Below are positions 36,123 through 44,992 of a DNA stretch of 64,000 nt, in pieces. Made by a program: the position numbers and the translations under genes. The stretch is taken from positions 4,154,001 through 4,218,000 of the forward strand of contig NZ_CP077769.1 of the NCBI RefSeq assembly GCF_020386615.1, in the 5' to 3' direction. Position 1 is the first letter of the stretch. Each line of letters starts with the position of its first letter. Below the pieces are notes generated by a model. It ran no database searches, had not been told where the DNA came from, and saw nothing but the letters and a program-made list of their open reading frames with translations. The stretch is from Chitinophaga pendula. Its GTDB lineage: Bacteria; Bacteroidota; Bacteroidia; Chitinophagales; Chitinophagaceae.

Positions 36123-37277
36123 TTATTGTACCACTAGTTTGTTTCCCTCTTCTATTGTTGCGTTTACTTTCATCAGGTGCATTACTTCGAGTATTTCTGA
36201 GAGGCGGAGGTTTCTTGACAGTTCTCCGCCAAAGGTGCGTTTCGGCACTTTGTTCTTATAAATAACTTCTACGTTATACCAGCGTGCTATCTGGCGCATG
36301 ACGGCTGGCAGGTCCATTTGTTCGAAGTCGAATATGCCATTTTTCCAGGCGATCGCTTGAGATACGGCTGCTGGCGGCAATGTGGTGATATTAATATTAT
36401 TTGTATTGTCTATGCGGGCCTGTTGTCCGGGTGTGAGTATGGACTTTTCGTTGCCCTGCGTAACTTGTAGTTTTCCGCTGACCAATGTTGTTTGTATCTG
36501 CGATTCATCTTCGTAGGTATTGACGTTGAAGCTGGTGCCCAGTACGAGCAGGGAGGTTCCGGAGGGAAGGTTGACCCTGAACGGTTGTGTTGATTGTTGT
36601 GCTATTTCGAAGAAGGCTTCTCCTGTTATGGTCACTGTTCTTTCGGTGCTATTGAAGGCGGTGGGATAACGGATAGATGAAGCGGCGTTCAGCCAAACGA
36701 CGGAGTTGTCCGGCAGGATCAATTTGAATTGTCCACCTTTGGGGGTGGTCAGGGTGTTGAAGGCAACGGGGCCATTGTCCTGGTTATTTTGGTACCGTAG
36801 TTCTCCATTTTGCTGGCTGATGCTGGTATGTCCCTGGAGGATGAGTTGTCTGCCATTGCTATCCAGTGGTATCTGTGTACCATCGGCCAGGGTAAGTTGC
36901 GCTTTGCTGGTGCCCGGTGCTACATCTATCTGCTGTATTATGCGGGGAGGTGTATGGTGGCGGGTGAGCCATACGGTGCTTCCTGCTACCAAAAGCAGCA
37001 TTGCGGCGGCGGTCCACCACCAGCGTTGCAGGCGTGACGTTGTTTTTATTATGCGGGCGGGCCGCTGTTGTTTTATTTGTGAGTATAGTTCCTCTATGTC
37101 GGCCGGCGCCAGGAAATCGGAGGCTACATGTTTATTGATCAGTGTTTCCAATATCTCTTCTACCGGCGTTCCGGAGGTATCGAGCACTAAGGCCTGCGTG
37201 AGTTCTTCTTCTTCGGCCGGTGTTATTCTTTTATCATACAATTGGTTCAGTAAATATTCCCATCTTGCTCTTTGCAT
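36123..37277 (-). CDS. FecR-family anti-sigma/sigma regulator
   Basis: This 384-residue inner-membrane protein has a cytoplasmic anti-sigma part (residues 1-85), one membrane helix (about 86-104, WWWTAAAMLLLVAGSTVWL), a periplasmic FecR domain (ASSIRYPTAFNSTERTVTI, GEAFFEIAQ, VLGTSFNVNTY), and a C-terminal DUF4974 domain (MDLPAVMRQIARWYNVEV) that meets the STN domain of SusC. It keeps the ECF sigma factor inactive until the receptor is loaded. It lies 87 bp after the sigma gene, in the same order as classical Bacteroidota systems. Confidence 0.95.
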   Translation of the reverse strand: MQRARWEYLLNQLYDKRITPAEEEELTQALVLDTSGTPVEEILETLINKHVASDFLAPADIEELYSQIKQQRPARIIKTTSRLQRWWWTAAAMLLLVAGSTVWLTRHHTPPRIIQQIDVAPGTSKAQLTLADGTQIPLDSNGRQLILQGHTSISQQNGELRYQNNQDNGPVAFNTLTTPKGGQFKLILPDNSVVWLNAASSIRYPTAFNSTERTVTITGEAFFEIAQQSTQPFRVNLPSGTSLLVLGTSFNVNTYEDESQIQTTLVSGKLQVTQGNEKSILTPGQQARIDNTNNINITTLPPAAVSQAIAWKNGIFDFEQMDLPAVMRQIARWYNVEVIYKNKVPKRTFGGELSRNLRLSEILEVMHLMKVNATIEEGNKLVVQ

Positions 37278-37364
37278 GCTTGGTGGTGGTTAGTCAGATT
37301 AAGAGGTGCTATTTATTGTATTGACAAACGAGGGTGAAGGAAGGGGTAGCCGGCGAAAAAAAAA

Positions 37365-37958
37365 TTATTGCCAGGTATCCAGCAGGCATATGGCGAGTAT
37401 GGTGATGGTGCTGCCATGTTGCCGGAGGTGGTCTTTCAGGGTACGCAGGGCGGCCATCATATGTTTTTTGACGGTTTCTTTGGAGATGTTCAGTTTCGAG
37501 GCGATTTCTTCATGGTGGAGGCCTTCTATGCGGCTCATGCGATATACACGTTGTTGTTGTGGGGGTAATTGGGTGAGGGCTTTATGGAGCAGGTGTTCCA
37601 GTTCGCGGTGCAGGGTGGTTTCTTCTGTGCTGTTGCGGGCGGGGTTGGCGGGGATAATTTCGCGGAGGAGCAGGGATTCGTGGGCGCGGCGTTTCAGGCC
37701 ATTGAGTACGAGGTTGCGGGTGATCCTGTTGATATAGGCGGGGAGATTTTCTATTTCTGTCAAGGTGTGGCGGTTTATCCATACTTTGATCATGACTTCC
37801 TGTACGATGTCTTTAGCGATCTGTTCGGAGGCTGTCATTTTGTAGGCGAAGGAAAAGATAAAGGCATGATAAAGATCAAACAGCTGCCTGAATGCCATAT
37901 CTTCTCCCCTAGCCAATTGCTGGAGCCATTGCTGTTGCGTATTCCTTTCTTCGTGCAT
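37365..37958 (-). CDS. ECF RNA polymerase sigma-70 factor (FecI-like, Bacteroidota type)
   Basis: This 197-residue protein has region 2 (FRQLFDLYHAFIFSFAYKMT then AKDIVQEVMIKVWINR) for -10 recognition and core binding, and region 4 (LPPQQQRVYRMSRIEGLHHE then IASKLNISKETVKKHMMAAL) with the -35 helix-turn-helix. It is the partner of the FecR encoded next and should direct transcription of the SusC-SusD-TlpA genes. Start ATG at 37958 is the natural one for the family. Confidence 0.95.
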   Translation of the reverse strand: MHEERNTQQQWLQQLARGEDMAFRQLFDLYHAFIFSFAYKMTASEQIAKDIVQEVMIKVWINRHTLTEIENLPAYINRITRNLVLNGLKRRAHESLLLREIIPANPARNSTEETTLHRELEHLLHKALTQLPPQQQRVYRMSRIEGLHHEEIASKLNISKETVKKHMMAALRTLKDHLRQHGSTITILAICLLDTWQ

Positions 37959-38070
37959 GATAGGGACCCCCAGTCCTGATAGACGTAAATGCGTAATCGG
38001 GGATAAAAATAAAAAAAGAAGTCCGCATTTTACGGGAGGATATCTGAGGATCGCCTATAGGGGGCAGGGA

Positions 38071-38466
38071 TCAGGTTTCGATGGAGACGGTGTGTAGTAC
38101 TACGGCTGTTTTTTCGGCGGTGAAGCCGGTGATGAAGATGTGTACCTGGGTGGCACCGGCCCGTATTACGGAGGTGTTGGAGAGGTGTTGTTCCAGGTGT
38201 TTTCTCAGTTGTTGGTAGCGGGCTGTGAGTTCCTGCATGGGTGGATCGTTGGGGTCGGCCTGTTGCTGTACGCTATCAAAGAATGTTGCCAGGGGTTGCT
38301 CCTGCAATGCGTCTGTACCTGCATAGCTGGCTATTTGTTTTTTCAGGGAGGCGGTATCGTGTACGTCTGGCCAGTTGAGGAGTTCGACAGGATATTCCGA
38401 TTCGCTGATGTACAGCAGTCCCTCGATGAGGTGGGACAGTTCTTCGGTGAAAGTTGTATTGCTCAT
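38071..38466 (-). CDS. NuiA-like nuclease A inhibitor family protein
   Basis: This 131-residue soluble protein matches the cyanobacterial nuclease inhibitor NuiA along its length. Blocks are LIEGLLYISESEYPVELLNW at 12-31, an acidic loop, ATFFDSVQQQADPNDPP, a helix LTARYQQLRKHLEQHL, and a strand VHIFITGFTAEKTAVVL. NuiA binds and blocks NucA-type DRGH nucleases. The window encodes such a nuclease (28408-29763), so self-protection is a reasonable inference, although no export signal is seen here and the two genes are 8.3 kb apart. It precedes the sigma gene by 112 bp. Many Bacteroidota homologues exist without known nuclease partners. Confidence 0.75.
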   Translation of the reverse strand: MSNTTFTEELSHLIEGLLYISESEYPVELLNWPDVHDTASLKKQIASYAGTDALQEQPLATFFDSVQQQADPNDPPMQELTARYQQLRKHLEQHLSNTSVIRAGATQVHIFITGFTAEKTAVVLHTVSIET

Positions 38467-38530
38467 ACTTAAAGATAACCTACCTATGTGATCCTGCCAT
38501 TGCAGGGACGTTAAGTATTTGTAAAATGAG

Positions 38531-38554
38531 CACCCCTGCTATAAGGCAGGGGTG
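38531..38554. terminator. Hairpin after the SusC2 operon
   Basis: CACCCCTGC (38531-38539) pairs with GCAGGGGTG (38546-38554). It lies 41 bp beyond the last gene of the minus-strand operon 44992-38596. A strong T-run is absent, so termination efficiency is uncertain. Confidence 0.6.
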
Positions 38555-38595
38555 GTTGCTGATTGTATTTATTTTTCACCGCGTATTCTGTTGTC

Positions 38596-39585
38596 TTATG
38601 TTTTTCTTCTCACTTTTCCCAGGCGGATCTCTACGACGTATGTGCCCGATTTTTTGAGCCGGAATGCGAATCGGGGGTTGGTGCTGTAGGTGAACTTCGG
38701 GTCCAGGCCGAGGCTGGGGTCCATGGTGACGAATGCGCTTGGGATGCGGTAGTATATGAGATAGTTGTTGTATTGTTTGGACGGTTTGATCGGGAAGGGA
38801 GCGATCTCGAAGTTGCAGACCATGGCGGTGTCTGTGAACTTGAGCGGGTTGAAGCGGGAGAAGCTTTCGAAGCTGGGGCGATCGCCTCTTACCAATATCT
38901 CTCCTTTGGCAGGATTGAAGGGGTTTCCCACTTCGTCGGTGATCTTGAGGATGACGATATTGCCGGTATCTGCTATGGCGGTGATGGTCATTGCCGGATC
39001 GGGGGCGGCGCCGCTTTTATCGCTGAAGTCCTGGAACCAGGAGTTGGCTTTAGAGATGATCTCATAACGCGGTGCGTCGAATGTATGTATCAGGCCGATC
39101 TTTTTGTATTCCCTGGTACCTGCTACGTTGGTGACGCGGATATCGTATTCGTAGTCGGTATCTACGGGGAGGCTGTCGGTGGCGGCGTTGAAGATGAACT
39201 GTCCGCTTTTCAGGAATTGGAAAGGCGGTAATTTCTTCAGTTCTCTTTTTTTATTGACCTGTGCGATGGTGGTATCCTTTTCCGGATCGACGGCTTCTTT
39301 GTATACGTATACCGGGTATTCGCGATAGAACTCTTCGGCCCTGGTGTTGGTACCTACCTTTCTGATATCGAGTAGTTCGACAGTAGCTGGAGCGGTGGTA
39401 CCATCGAGTTGTAAGGAGGCGGTCTTGAGGAATGGATTGCCCCGCTCGAGGCGGATGGGGCTATCGGGTACGTATACGCCTTCGCTGAGGAACCCTTCGG
39501 GTATCTTCTTGCATGCGGCGGCGCTGAGGCAGATGACTGCGGTGAATTGCAGCAGCTGACGGGTAAGTTTATATAATGCTGACAT
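38596..39585 (-). CDS. DUF5007-type lipoprotein of a SusCD locus
   Basis: This 329-residue protein has a lipoprotein signal (FTAVICLSAAAC, Cys near residue 25). It begins mature IPEGFLSEGVYVPDSPIRLERG, which I associate with DUF5007 proteins found as the last gene of SusC-SusD-fasciclin rows. The rest is beta-rich with a DUF-like pair of domains. Probably a surface-exposed ligand-binding lipoprotein working with the SusCD pair; that is inferred from context. It lies 24 bp after the fasciclin gene. Confidence 0.72.
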   Translation of the reverse strand: MSALYKLTRQLLQFTAVICLSAAACKKIPEGFLSEGVYVPDSPIRLERGNPFLKTASLQLDGTTAPATVELLDIRKVGTNTRAEEFYREYPVYVYKEAVDPEKDTTIAQVNKKRELKKLPPFQFLKSGQFIFNAATDSLPVDTDYEYDIRVTNVAGTREYKKIGLIHTFDAPRYEIISKANSWFQDFSDKSGAAPDPAMTITAIADTGNIVILKITDEVGNPFNPAKGEILVRGDRPSFESFSRFNPLKFTDTAMVCNFEIAPFPIKPSKQYNNYLIYYRIPSAFVTMDPSLGLDPKFTYSTNPRFAFRLKKSGTYVVEIRLGKVRRKT

Positions 39586-39609
39586 GATATACTGATTTAG
39601 ATGAATACA

Positions 39610-40269
39610 CTATCTCCAGTAGAAGGTGTGTTGGTTATTGATGACATGCAGGGTACCTGTTTGGGTGATGATACCGGATGTCTGTGTCTGTTCGTTCTTA
39701 TCCTTCAGGGTATCGGGATAGTCTTTGGGCAGCGGTTCCGGATCGAGTCCTTTGATGATACGGATGATATGTACGAAGCGAGGGCGCTGGCTGAGGATAC
39801 CATCGTATTCATCGGATTCTACCAGTTTGACGGAGTATTCCTGTCCCAGCAGGTTTTTAAATACCTGGTGGCTGAGGGACAGTTGTTCGCGGCGGATGGG
39901 CTGTCCGAACATGTATGCTTTAATGGAGTCCCTCAGTTCTGGTACGGGGAAGCTGTCGACGGTGTATTTGATATTTTCGTTGTTATACTTCTTCTGTATC
40001 TCTGCTGTGCGGGTGAGCATGAGCAGGCGGATGGAGTAGTCTGTTGGAGCGAAGAAGGTGATATTGCTGTTGAGTTGTTCTTTCATGCCGGCGCGATCGA
40101 CGAGCAGTACGAGGGTATCGAACAGCGGGTTTCGTTTGAGATAATCGTAGGTGGTCATTTCGACTTTCGGGTTGGCGAGGTTGCCACCGCTGAGGTAGTC
40201 TCCTTTTTTGCAGGCGACTATACTTACGAATGCCAGTGTGATGACGATATGTAATAAGTAATGTTTCAT
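39610..40269 (-). CDS. Fasciclin (FAS1)-domain lipoprotein
   Basis: This 219-residue protein has a lipoprotein signal (LAFVSIVAC) and a FAS1 pattern: TYDYLKRNPLFDTLVLLVDR, then the H1-like LNSNITFFAPTDYSI. FAS1 domains mediate adhesion or ligand contacts. Its place between SusD and the DUF5007 gene, with gaps of 18 and 24 bp, suggests a surface accessory subunit of the same uptake complex. The C-terminal part lacks a clear second FAS1 copy. Confidence 0.8.
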   Translation of the reverse strand: MKHYLLHIVITLAFVSIVACKKGDYLSGGNLANPKVEMTTYDYLKRNPLFDTLVLLVDRAGMKEQLNSNITFFAPTDYSIRLLMLTRTAEIQKKYNNENIKYTVDSFPVPELRDSIKAYMFGQPIRREQLSLSHQVFKNLLGQEYSVKLVESDEYDGILSQRPRFVHIIRIIKGLDPEPLPKDYPDTLKDKNEQTQTSGIITQTGTLHVINNQHTFYWR

Positions 40270-40287
40270 GGTCTTCGTTTTTAGCGA

Positions 40288-41829
40288 TCAGTTGACTTTT
40301 CCTTCCCAGAATTTGTTTTGTTTCAGTACGTAGTTGTTCAGGAAGAGGGATCTTCCGATGGGCCATTTCCAGCCCTCCTGGTTGTACCGGTCTGTGCCGA
40401 AGGAGCCATCTTTTTCTGTTTTTAGGAAACCGGTTCTGACGAGGTCGTACCAGCGGCTAGCTTCGCAATAGAGTTCGCGGCTGCGTTCGCGGAACACTTC
40501 GGTATACAGGTCGGCGTCGTTGCCGGCATAGGCGGAGAGGCCGGAGCGTTTGCGGACTTCGTTGAGGTCGTTGCGAGCCATGCCGAAGTCTTGTAGTTTG
40601 GCGTTGGCTTCTGCGCGCAGCAGGAGTAAGTCGGCATATCGGAAGACGATAATATTGGCGTTGACGGCGGCCTGTGTGTAGTTAGACAGGTCTTTGTAGA
40701 AGATGTTCTCGCTGTTGCGGCCTGCGTATTTGGTAAGGATGGGATTGGCTTCCAATGTGAAGTCGAAGAAGTACCGATAGCGGAAGTCGGATTTGTCTTT
40801 ATAGATATCGGTGATGAGGTCGCGGTTGAGGCGGCCGTTCATGCTGGTTTTGCCTTTGATGTAGGGTTCCATGAGGCATTTGTAGTAGAATCCTGATTCT
40901 GTTTGTTGTTCATTTTGTGCTACCTGCATATTGATTTCAAAGATGCCTTCATCGGATTTGCCCTGGAAGAGGGTAGCGAACCGGGAGGTATCGATGAGGC
41001 GGTATTTGGCGCTGTTCTGCACTTCGTTGACGGCGTTGATGGCATTTGTCAGGTCGGTGCGGACGGTGCCTTTATTGAGGAAGTCTTTCCACATATAGAC
41101 ATGGGCCATGAGGGCGTAAGCGGCGCCGCGGTTGGCTCTTACATTTTTCTCTGCTCCATCTTTATAGTCCCAGGTGAGTAGAGGGATGGCCCGTTGCAGG
41201 TCGCGGATGCAGCTATCGAGTATGATCTTTTCGCTGGTGCGCGGGATGGGCTGTGCTTTGGCCGGGTCTTCGTCGTAGGCGGTGACCAGTGGTACATCTC
41301 CCCAGAGGCGTACCATGTAGAAATAGCTGTAGGCCCGGAGGAAGAGGGCTTCTCCCATTATTTTATTCCTTGTCTGCTGCGGATCGTTTTTGAACTTATT
41401 ATCTGGTATGGCGGGTACGTTGTGCAGGATGATATTGGACTGGGTGATGACTTTGTAGTAGGGAGTCCAGTCCTGGTAGTTGCCCAGGTAGTCGCCGATG
41501 AAGGAAGCCATGCTGAATCCTTTTCCACCTTTGACGAGGAAGTCGAGGTCGTATTGTTCGAAGCTGCTGAATTCGTTGGCGGTGAGGTCTCCGTAGGAGA
41601 AATGGGACATATAGCCTCCGAAGTCCGTGTTGGTGGTCATGGCGCGGCGTAGCAGGGCGTATCCGCCGGCGAGGCTTTGGAGCGCGTCTTTTTCATCTTT
41701 CCAGAACACGTCGTTGTATGGTGAGTTGATAGGGTCCTGGTCGAGTAATTTTTTACAACCAGTGAGTGTCGTCAGCCAGGAGAGGGTGAGCGACATTATC
41801 AGCAGATATTTTGCACTATTCATGATCAC
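40288..41829 (-). CDS. SusD/RagB-family lipoprotein (second locus)
   Basis: This 513-residue protein has a lipoprotein signal (LIMSLTLSWLTTLTGC) and SusD features (MGEALFLRAYSYFYMVRLWGD then VPLV, and ADLLLLRAEANAKLQDF then FRERSRELYCEASRWYDLVR). It pairs with the SusC encoded 13 bp upstream. The ligand is not evident because no enzymes accompany the operon. Confidence 0.94.
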   Translation of the reverse strand: MIMNSAKYLLIMSLTLSWLTTLTGCKKLLDQDPINSPYNDVFWKDEKDALQSLAGGYALLRRAMTTNTDFGGYMSHFSYGDLTANEFSSFEQYDLDFLVKGGKGFSMASFIGDYLGNYQDWTPYYKVITQSNIILHNVPAIPDNKFKNDPQQTRNKIMGEALFLRAYSYFYMVRLWGDVPLVTAYDEDPAKAQPIPRTSEKIILDSCIRDLQRAIPLLTWDYKDGAEKNVRANRGAAYALMAHVYMWKDFLNKGTVRTDLTNAINAVNEVQNSAKYRLIDTSRFATLFQGKSDEGIFEINMQVAQNEQQTESGFYYKCLMEPYIKGKTSMNGRLNRDLITDIYKDKSDFRYRYFFDFTLEANPILTKYAGRNSENIFYKDLSNYTQAAVNANIIVFRYADLLLLRAEANAKLQDFGMARNDLNEVRKRSGLSAYAGNDADLYTEVFRERSRELYCEASRWYDLVRTGFLKTEKDGSFGTDRYNQEGWKWPIGRSLFLNNYVLKQNKFWEGKVN

Positions 41830-41842
41830 TTGCTTTTAAAGA

Positions 41843-44800
41843 TTAGAAACCTACGTTGATGCCTAAGGTGAACTTGCGTGGTATCGGGTATCCTGTGCCG
41901 GAGTATACGCCCAGTTCGTTGACGGCTTCTGCGTCGGGCACGGATGATTTCTGGAAGGTGTACAGGTTGTCGATCACGCTATAGATCTGGAGGTTACGCA
42001 GTTTGAGTCGATCCAGGAGTCGTCGTGGCAGTGTATACGACAAGTTGATGTACTTGATGCGAGCGTAGTTACCATTCTCGATATAAGCTGAGGAGAACGG
42101 CAGGAACTGGTAATAGTTGGCGCCATAGGGGTTCAGCTCGGCATATTTGGCCAGGTCGCCCTGTTTCTGCCAGGTCTGCAATCTGTTTGGGTCGATGAGG
42201 GCGATGGTGGAGAGGTTGCTCTGGAAGCCCTGGAGGCGGTCGCTGACATATTTATTGAAGATATCGCGACCGAGGAGGAAGGTCATGAAGACTTCGAGGG
42301 AGAACCCTTTGTACATGAAAGTATTGGTGAAGCCGCCGGTGATGCGGGGATTGGGGTTGCCGGAGCGTACGCGGTCGTTCCAGTCCCAAACGTCGAAGTC
42401 GTTGTTTTGATCGACCCAGATGTAGTCGCCCGGTTGTACGGTATGGCTGCCGCCCCAGTAGGTGAGTTTATCGCCTGTGAGGGGATTGAAGGGGATGTCT
42501 TTGTCGTTGCTGTATACGCCTTTGCTTTGCATGAGGTAGAACTCATAGATGGGGCGACCTTTGGTGAGGAGGTAGATCATCCCGGTGTTGGGATCTTCTA
42601 CGACGAGGTCCCGGTTACCATTTGGCAATGCGACGATCTGGTTTTTGTTGGCCGACATGATGATGCGTGTATTCCACTGGAACGGATTTTTGCTATTCAT
42701 GAGGCGGCCGAATATGTTGACTTCCCAGCCGGTGTTGCGTACGCTTACGGCGTTGGTGTTGACTTTATCATAGCCACCGGTGGAGGGGAGTTTAAGGTCG
42801 AATAGTATTTTGGATTTACCCCGATTATAGACATCGGCTGTTATGACGAGGCGATTTTCGAAGAATGCGGCATCGATACCCAGGTTGCTTTGGATGGATT
42901 GTTCCCAGGTGAGTCCATTTTGTGCTACGCCGCCGCTGAAGTTGGGTGTTACGGCGTTGACGCCATTGTAGGTGATGGCCTGAGAGCCGCCATAGCCGCC
43001 CTGGTTGATGGAGTAGGTATTAAACGGCAGGTAGTATCCGGAAGGCAGGGTACCGGTGATGCCGTAGCTACCTCTTATTTTAAATGCATCGGCGAATCTT
43101 TTGAGCCCTTCGGCGAAGGGTTCGTCCATGATGTTCCATCCGGCGGATACGGAAGGGAAGTATCCCCAGCGGCTGTCTTTTCCGAACCGGGAGGAGGCGT
43201 CGGCACGCCAGGCGACGGAGAAGAGGTATCTTTCTTTATAGTCATAGTTGATCCTAGCGAAGAAGGACAGGAGGCCGCTGGATTTGAAGTCGGAGCCTGT
43301 GATGAGGGAGCCATATGGATCGCGGAGAACGTAGAAGTTAGGATCGATGCCTTGTACTACTTTGACATTATCATTGCTGATAGCGCCACCACCTACGCCG
43401 GTATATTCATTTTTGATGCTGTTGATGGTATGACCGAGGAGGACGTTGAGGTGGTGATTGTCGTTCGCGACGTTTGTCGTATAGCTGAGGGTGTTATCCA
43501 GGTTCAGGTTCTGGTAGATGCTTTTGCTGCTTTGGGCGTATGACATGCCGGTGGCTGCCAGTATTCCCGGGCGGAAGATATCGCGGGAGTTGACGGACGC
43601 CTGGATGGAGCCGATGGAGGAAAAGCGCAAGTGTTTATTGAAGTCGTAGTTGAAGGTGATGCTGCCGGTGATATCATCGTTGATATTTTTATCGCGGCCG
43701 GACTCCAACGCGCCTACGTAGTTCATCCTGTCTATTTCTGACAGCTGGAAGAGGGAGGACAGGAATTGACCGTTGCGCAGTGGGATGGCGTTTTCCCAAG
43801 GGAGTTGTCCTCTTCCGCGGGAGCGGTCTCCCCTGCTGAGGCGGAATAAAGCATCGACGCTGACTTTAGGGGACATTTTCATGCCGATGGCGGTGGATAC
43901 GGTATATCGTTTGAAGCCGGTGCCTTTGAGTACGCCCTGTTCGTTGAAGTAGTTGCCACTGACGCGGTAGTTGATATTATCGCTGGCGCCGGATACGGAG
44001 ATGTCCGCATTTTGTACCATTGCGGTGCGATAGAAGAGGTCTTGCCAGTCGGTGGCGGCGTTGAAGGCCGGGTTGAGGCTGTCGGTGAGTATGCGAGGTA
44101 GGTTGGCGGCTCTGTCGTAGGGAGCGCGGGCCAGCAGGTATTCGAGTTTCATGCGACGTTCTTCTGTGCCGGTGATGAAGTGTTCGAATTTTGGTTTTTC
44201 GGAGATCCCGGCGTAGGTGGAGAAGTTGATCTGCGGGCGGCCAGGTTTCCCTCTTTTTGTTTTGATGATTACGACGCCATTGGCACCGCGGGAGCCGTAG
44301 ATGGCGGCGGCGGAAGCATCTTTGAGTACGTCGATGCTTTCTATATCGTTAGGGTTGATGCCGGCGATGTAGTTGGTACCGGTGTTGTCGAAGGAGGCGG
44401 CATCGTCGAGTGATACGGGGATACCATCTATGACGAACAAGGGTGAGCTGAGGGCCTGAGCGCGGTCGATGTTGCGGGAGATGGAGGTATTACCGCGGAT
44501 GACGAAGGAGCCTCTGACGCCCGGTTCACCGGTAAAGTTCTGTACATTGAGGCCGGCGACGCGGCCTTGCAGGAGCTGATCGAAACTTGGCGAGGGCAGG
44601 TTTTCGATATCTTTTCCTTTGACGCTGGCGACGGCGGCGGTGGTGGTTTTGCGTTTTACTTCCTGGTATCCGATGACTACGACATCTTTGAGGCTTTGGG
44701 CATCGGTTTTCAGGATAATAGTATACTGGTCTTTTTCGTCGGCGGTGATGGTTTGTGTGAGGTATCCGATAAAGGAGACGACGAGTTTTGCTTTATCATT

Positions 44801-44992
44801 TTTTAGACGGAGGGTGAATTTACCCTGGTTGGAAGTGGTGGTACCGTTGCTGGTACCTGCTTCTCTGATGGATACGCCGGGCAGGGCCTGGCCTTTTTCA
44901 TCGTTCACTGCGCCTGATATCTGCCGTTGCTGGGCCCATAGGTACATGGGAAGGCCCGCCAGCAGCAGAAGCGCAAGCAATCTTTTTTGCAT
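41843..44992 (-). CDS. SusC/RagA-type TonB-linked transporter (second locus)
   Basis: This 1049-residue outer-membrane protein has a signal peptide (LLALLLLAGLPMYLWA), a CarboxypepD_reg-like domain (ISGAVNDEKGQALPGVSI), a plug with the RagA signature (LKDASAAAIYGSRGANGVVI) and a barrel ending FTLGINVGF. Unlike the first locus it lacks an STN domain and has no sigma/FecR genes, so control differs. It leads a four-gene operon: SusC, SusD, fasciclin, DUF5007. Confidence 0.95.
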   Translation of the reverse strand: MQKRLLALLLLAGLPMYLWAQQRQISGAVNDEKGQALPGVSIREAGTSNGTTTSNQGKFTLRLKNDKAKLVVSFIGYLTQTITADEKDQYTIILKTDAQSLKDVVVIGYQEVKRKTTTAAVASVKGKDIENLPSPSFDQLLQGRVAGLNVQNFTGEPGVRGSFVIRGNTSISRNIDRAQALSSPLFVIDGIPVSLDDAASFDNTGTNYIAGINPNDIESIDVLKDASAAAIYGSRGANGVVIIKTKRGKPGRPQINFSTYAGISEKPKFEHFITGTEERRMKLEYLLARAPYDRAANLPRILTDSLNPAFNAATDWQDLFYRTAMVQNADISVSGASDNINYRVSGNYFNEQGVLKGTGFKRYTVSTAIGMKMSPKVSVDALFRLSRGDRSRGRGQLPWENAIPLRNGQFLSSLFQLSEIDRMNYVGALESGRDKNINDDITGSITFNYDFNKHLRFSSIGSIQASVNSRDIFRPGILAATGMSYAQSSKSIYQNLNLDNTLSYTTNVANDNHHLNVLLGHTINSIKNEYTGVGGGAISNDNVKVVQGIDPNFYVLRDPYGSLITGSDFKSSGLLSFFARINYDYKERYLFSVAWRADASSRFGKDSRWGYFPSVSAGWNIMDEPFAEGLKRFADAFKIRGSYGITGTLPSGYYLPFNTYSINQGGYGGSQAITYNGVNAVTPNFSGGVAQNGLTWEQSIQSNLGIDAAFFENRLVITADVYNRGKSKILFDLKLPSTGGYDKVNTNAVSVRNTGWEVNIFGRLMNSKNPFQWNTRIIMSANKNQIVALPNGNRDLVVEDPNTGMIYLLTKGRPIYEFYLMQSKGVYSNDKDIPFNPLTGDKLTYWGGSHTVQPGDYIWVDQNNDFDVWDWNDRVRSGNPNPRITGGFTNTFMYKGFSLEVFMTFLLGRDIFNKYVSDRLQGFQSNLSTIALIDPNRLQTWQKQGDLAKYAELNPYGANYYQFLPFSSAYIENGNYARIKYINLSYTLPRRLLDRLKLRNLQIYSVIDNLYTFQKSSVPDAEAVNELGVYSGTGYPIPRKFTLGINVGF

